This document shows, piece by piece, positions 60,983-64,000 of a DNA stretch of 64,000 nucleotides. The notes beneath the pieces were generated by a model. It saw only the letters and a program-made list of their open reading frames with translations. It ran no database searches and was not told the origin of the DNA. The position numbers and the translations under genes were made by a program. Origin of the DNA: Streptomyces actuosus (GTDB lineage Bacteria > Actinomycetota > Actinomycetes > Streptomycetales > Streptomycetaceae); assembly GCF_016921115.1 (NCBI RefSeq), contig NZ_JAFFZS010000012.1, positions 1 to 64,000 of the forward strand. The letters run 5' to 3'. Each line of letters starts with the position of its first letter. Position 1 is the first letter of the stretch.

Positions 60983-61522
60983 CCGGGTCGAGCCGTACCC
61001 GCGTCCGCTCGGGGGCCGACCGGTTCGCTCCGGGTGCCGTGTCGACCGGTGCCGAGTCTGGACGGCAGACCGACCAGGACGACTGACGGCCGTCGCACGC
61101 GGGCGAACCGTTCGCGGGAGCGGTTCCGGCACGCTTCACCGCAGTCCGGGGGAACGAGTCCGAGATCCGTGACGCGCGGTCGACACCGCGCAGGCCGTGC
61201 GTCGTCGACGCCGGCTCCGGACCTCCCGGAGGCTGCGCGACGCCCCGGATCACATCGTGCGAGCGTCGTCCCGTTCATCGTGACGGGCACTCGGCGACCT
61301 TCCGGCAGGCCTCCGCCGGACGGCGAGCCTCTGGGCCGGCGCCACCGCCCTGGGGCGGACGTCCCCGCGCCGAGGGCGGTGGCGTTGCGTGCGTGTCCGC
61401 AGTTCGGCCGACCTCGGGTGCGCGCCGCGACGGTGACGGGTGCGCGCCTGGGCCGGCCGTCGGCCGCGGCGGCCCCCGAGGTCCGGGGGGGGACGAGCCC
61501 CGGGGGCCGTTTCTCGGTGTTG
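60983..61522. other. Intergenic, no gene seen
   Basis: About 540 bp between vsr and hsp20 with no convincing coding frame. The 3' end (61490-61515) has a run of G then CCCCGGGG that may help terminate hsp20. Composition is uniform GC-rich with many CGACCGG-type repeats. Possibly decayed remains of genes that once joined vsr. Confidence 0.4.
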
Positions 61523-61945
61523 TCAGGTGCTGATCTGCTTGCGGCTGTCGCCGCCGCTGATCTGGATGCGGCGCGGCTTGGCCTGCTCCGCGACGGGGAT
61601 GCGGAGCGTGAGGACGCCGGCTTCGTAGGAGGCGTCGATGCGCTGGGTGTCGAGGGTGTCGCCGAGGAAGAGCTGGCGGGTGAAGGTGCCCGTGGGGCGT
61701 TCGGCGACGAGGAGTTCCGCGCCTTCGGGGGCGGGGGACGTGCGCTCGGCTCGGACGTTGAGGACGTTGCGCTCGACGTCCAGCTCGATCGTCTCGGGGT
61801 CGATGCCGGGCAGGTCGAAGTGGACGAGGAAGTCGTCCCCTGAGCGGTAGGCGTCCATCGGCATCGCCGACGGGCGGGCCGCCGTGCCGAGCATCTGCTG
61901 TGCGAGTCGATCGAACTCACGGAACGGATCCGTGCGCATGAGCAT
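61523..61945 (-). CDS. hsp20: Hsp20 / alpha-crystallin small heat shock protein
   Basis: 140 aa. Alpha-crystallin domain: MDAYRSGDDFLVHFDLPGIDPETIELDVERNVLNVRAERT (parts), FTRQLFLGDTLDTQRIDASYEAGVLTLRIPV, ending with a C-terminal IxI-type segment (RRIQIS). ATP-independent holdase chaperone. AAGGAG lies upstream; a GTG 3 nt earlier is an alternative start. Two inverted repeats within 120 bp upstream (62006-62026, 62036-62062) probably mediate heat-shock control. Confidence 0.92.
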   Translation of the reverse strand: MLMRTDPFREFDRLAQQMLGTAARPSAMPMDAYRSGDDFLVHFDLPGIDPETIELDVERNVLNVRAERTSPAPEGAELLVAERPTGTFTRQLFLGDTLDTQRIDASYEAGVLTLRIPVAEQAKPRRIQISGGDSRKQIST

Positions 61946-62005
61946 CACAGGTCACTCCTTTCGTCAGGTGCCGTGCTGGTGATGCACTGTCCTGGCGGCT
62001 CTCGC

Positions 62006-62026
62006 CGCTATATTTCTTATATAGCG
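62006..62026. promoter_or_regulatory. AT-rich inverted repeat at the hsp20 promoter
   Basis: CGCTATAT-TTCTT-ATATAGCG: perfect 8-bp arms with a 5-nt spacer, in an unusually AT-rich patch 61-81 bp before the hsp20 start. Likely overlaps the -10 region and is a repressor site. Confidence 0.6.
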
Positions 62027-62035
62027 CGGTGGAGC

Positions 62036-62062
62036 AAACTTGACAAGCAGCGGCTCAAGTTT
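62036..62062. promoter_or_regulatory. HAIR-like (HspR) inverted repeat upstream of hsp20
   Basis: AAACTTGA and TCAAGTTT are perfect 8-bp arms 11 nt apart. This resembles the HspR element CTTGAGT-N7-ACTCAAG, with two mismatches in the inner positions. Confidence 0.6.
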
Positions 62063-62167
62063 GGGCCATCGGGGAGGGCGCGCCGGAGCAGCGGGAGGAC
62101 GGCGTCAGCCTCGGAGGCACCGTCGCGTGGTGGCCGAACGGCCACCAGCGGACGTCAGGAGGCATGA

Positions 62168-62706
62168 ATGGCCGGGGTTCCCAGCGCAGTCGTCGCCGCG
62201 AGCCGGCTCGTCGGCGGGTACGGGGTGGCCCGCTGGACGAAGAAGCGGCAGCTGGGCGGTGCCGTGCGCGCCGTCGCGGGGGCCGCGGCGGCGCAGCAGT
62301 GGCGGCAACAGGCCGGCGCGAGGGCCGCGGGGATGCTGACGGCCGCGTATGTCGCCGCCTTCGCCGGGTCGCATCCGCTCGCCAAGAAGGTCGGCGCGTG
62401 GCCGTCCGTCTTCGTGCCGCGGGTGCGGTCGTGGCAGGCGCGTCCGAGGCGGCCGATGCCCCGGAGCGAGGCTGCGGGGTGCAGCAGGGCAGGCCGTCCG
62501 CCCGACGTCCGGGCTCGGCCACCGGTCGCCCGGCCGGCTCCCCCCGCCACGCCCGTACCGGTGGCACGCACCGGCCGCGCGGCGGCGTCGCCGGGGCCGT
62601 CGCCGTGGCGTCCTGGGCGGTCGCCGACCGCAACGCCAGACGCCCCGGCGGGTCCGCGGCCTCGCGGGCCCGCCCCTACGCGCCGAGCGCCTGCGACACC
62701 GTGTAG
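62168..62706 (+). pseudogene. Small membrane protein, probably frameshifted
   Basis: Good ribosome site AGGAGG and ATG at 62168. The first about 82 residues (MAGVPSAVVAASRLVGGYGV ... LTAAYVAAFAGSHPLAKKVGAWPSVF) look like a genuine small Streptomyces membrane protein. After that the frame turns into Pro/Arg-rich nonsense up to 62746. Hydrophobic coding-like sequence resumes in the -1 frame (GVAGAVAVASWAVADRN, 62584-62634) and stops at 62706. Either a frameshift plus insertion disrupted the gene or the C-terminus is naturally divergent. Confidence 0.5.
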
Positions 62707-63950
62707 ATCAGCAGTCCTGCCAGGGAGCCGACGACGGTGCCATTGATGCGGATGAACTGCAGGTCGCGGCCGATGTGCGCCTCGATCTTGCGGGTGGTGT
62801 GCTCGGCGTCCCAGCCGGCGACGGTGTCGGTGATCAAGGAGGTGATCTCCTTGCGGTAGGTCGTCACGACGTGGACGGCCGCGCCCTCGACCCAGCGGTC
62901 GACCTTGCCCTGCACCTTCGCCTCGGTGGCCATCCGGGCACCCAGGGAGAGAAGTGAGGCCCGGGTGCGCAGACGCAGTTCGCTGCGCTCGTCGTCGGCC
63001 GCCGACACGATCATGGATCGTACGGCGGTCCACGCGGAGGCGATGAGGTCCTGGACCTCCCCGCGGCCGAGCACCTCTCCCTTGAGCCGCTCCACCCGGG
63101 CGCGGGTGTCGGTGTCGGACTGCAGGTCGGAGGCGAAGTCGGTGAGGAAGCGGTCGAGGGCGCCGCGGGCGGGATGGGAGGGCATGTCCCGCATCTCGGC
63201 GCAGAAGCGCAGCAGTTCCCGGTAGACGCGCTCGCCGACCTTGCGGTCGACGAACCGCGGGGTCCAACCGGGGGCGCCGCCCTGCACGGCGTCCATCACG
63301 GAGTCGGCGTGCAGGACCAGCCAGTCATGGGCCCGGCTCACCACCAGGTCGACGACGCGTCTGTGGCCCCCGTCGACGACGACCTTCTCCAGCATCTTGC
63401 CGATGCCGGGCGCGATCTCACGGGCGTTCGCGCGCCGGGTGACGGCCTCCCCGACGACCGCCTGGACGTCGGAGTCGCGCAGGACCGTCAGGGCGCCCCG
63501 CAGGGCGGTCGACAACTCTGCCGTGACCCGGTCGGCGTGCTCCGGCTCGGCGAGCCAGACGCCGAGGCGGCTGCCGATGCCGACGCTGCGCAGCCGCTGC
63601 CGCACGACGTCCTCGGAGAGGAAGTTCTCGCCGACGAACTCGCCCAGGGAGACGCCCAGCTGGTCCTTCTTCGTGGGGATGATCGCGGTGTGGGGGATGG
63701 GCAGACCGAGGGGGCGGCGGAAGAGCGCGGTGACGGCGAACCAGTCGGCGAGCGCACCGACCATGCCGGCCTCGGCGGCGGCGGCCACGTATCCGGCCCA
63801 GGCGCCGGCTCCGGAGTCGTGGCCCCACTTGGCGAGGACGTAGACGACGGCGACGAGGAGCAGCAGGCCGGTCGCGGTGAGTTTCATGCGGCGCACGCCA
63901 CGCCGCTTCTCCTCGTCGGCGGGACTGAAGGCGGTCATGGTGCGGGACAC
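62676..63950 (-). CDS. DUF445 (YjiN-like) membrane protein
   Basis: 424 aa. First membrane helix at about 26-41, a second at about 50-75 (AGAWAGYVAAAAEAGMVGALADWFAVTALFRRP, in parts) with the DUF445 hallmark ADWFAVTALFRRPLGLPIPHTAIIP (parts), a long helical coiled region, and a C-terminal helix (INGTVVGSLAGLLIYTVSQAL). Function unknown; predicted inner-membrane protein with a large soluble segment. Its 3' end overlaps the frameshifted gene by about 30 nt. Confidence 0.88.
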   Translation of the reverse strand: MSRTMTAFSPADEEKRRGVRRMKLTATGLLLLVAVVYVLAKWGHDSGAGAWAGYVAAAAEAGMVGALADWFAVTALFRRPLGLPIPHTAIIPTKKDQLGVSLGEFVGENFLSEDVVRQRLRSVGIGSRLGVWLAEPEHADRVTAELSTALRGALTVLRDSDVQAVVGEAVTRRANAREIAPGIGKMLEKVVVDGGHRRVVDLVVSRAHDWLVLHADSVMDAVQGGAPGWTPRFVDRKVGERVYRELLRFCAEMRDMPSHPARGALDRFLTDFASDLQSDTDTRARVERLKGEVLGRGEVQDLIASAWTAVRSMIVSAADDERSELRLRTRASLLSLGARMATEAKVQGKVDRWVEGAAVHVVTTYRKEITSLITDTVAGWDAEHTTRKIEAHIGRDLQFIRINGTVVGSLAGLLIYTVSQALGA

Positions 63951-64000
63951 GGGCGCCCCGCGCGATGCGGTCCCCGCGTCGGGCGCCCGCCCGCCGCCGG

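Overview
This is high-GC actinobacterial chromosome. Codon use, GTG/TTG starts, ATGA/GTGA stop-start overlaps and gene content all point to Streptomyces. From memory, the order cebR-cebEFG-bglC ... cdgA ... LPMO ... cslA-glxA-cslZ follows the S. coelicolor SCO2794 to about SCO2838 stretch; I could not check this by alignment.

Layout. Bases 1-2332 look foreign or decayed: one membrane protein, one tiny membrane ORF and non-coding DNA, ending at a bare tRNA 3' end (2333-2354, best read as tRNA-His) that looks like the attachment site of an integrated element lying to the left. Core chromosome follows: the cellobiose/cello-oligosaccharide uptake locus (cebR, cebEFG, bglC) with two CebR-type operators; a GH18 chitinase beside an OmpR-type two-component system; a polyamine-synthase-like protein; two small paralogous Streptomyces proteins; a TPR regulator; a phosphatase; and a PAP2 membrane protein. 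Next is a tightly overlapping three-gene cassette (18996-23190): a Cas4/AddB-like Fe-S nuclease, a protein of unknown type and an SF1 helicase. I regard it as the best candidate for an undescribed system.

From 24489 the window has the first of three identical tRNA-Lys(CTT) genes, an M6-type protease, the c-di-GMP enzyme CdgA and a luciferase-like oxidoreductase. A catabolic island follows (29849-38985): two paralogous maleate-isomerase-like proteins, a hydroxyacid dehydrogenase, an amidase, a DUF3830 protein, an EhuBCDA-type ABC transporter and an IclR regulator. After a MITE-like palindrome and the second tRNA-Lys come an AA10 LPMO with a DasR-type box, an SPFH protein, an NlpC/P60-like hydrolase, the third tRNA-Lys, and the cslA-glxA / cslZ genes for the hyphal-tip beta-glucan.

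The right part (48.7-64 kb) holds a GAF-ANTAR protein, a class F sortase with a membrane-anchored partner, a NagD-like phosphatase, an LARTG cell-wall protein, a ROK regulator divergent from a Gfo/Idh oxidoreductase around a 27-bp operator, a truncated F420 oxidoreductase, a fumarylacetoacetase-family enzyme, a second YidC, a TPR/SEC-C protein, an orphan Vsr nuclease, Hsp20, a probably frameshifted membrane protein and a DUF445 protein. Much of the window concerns polysaccharide sensing, uptake and turnover (cellulose, chitin, tip glucan).
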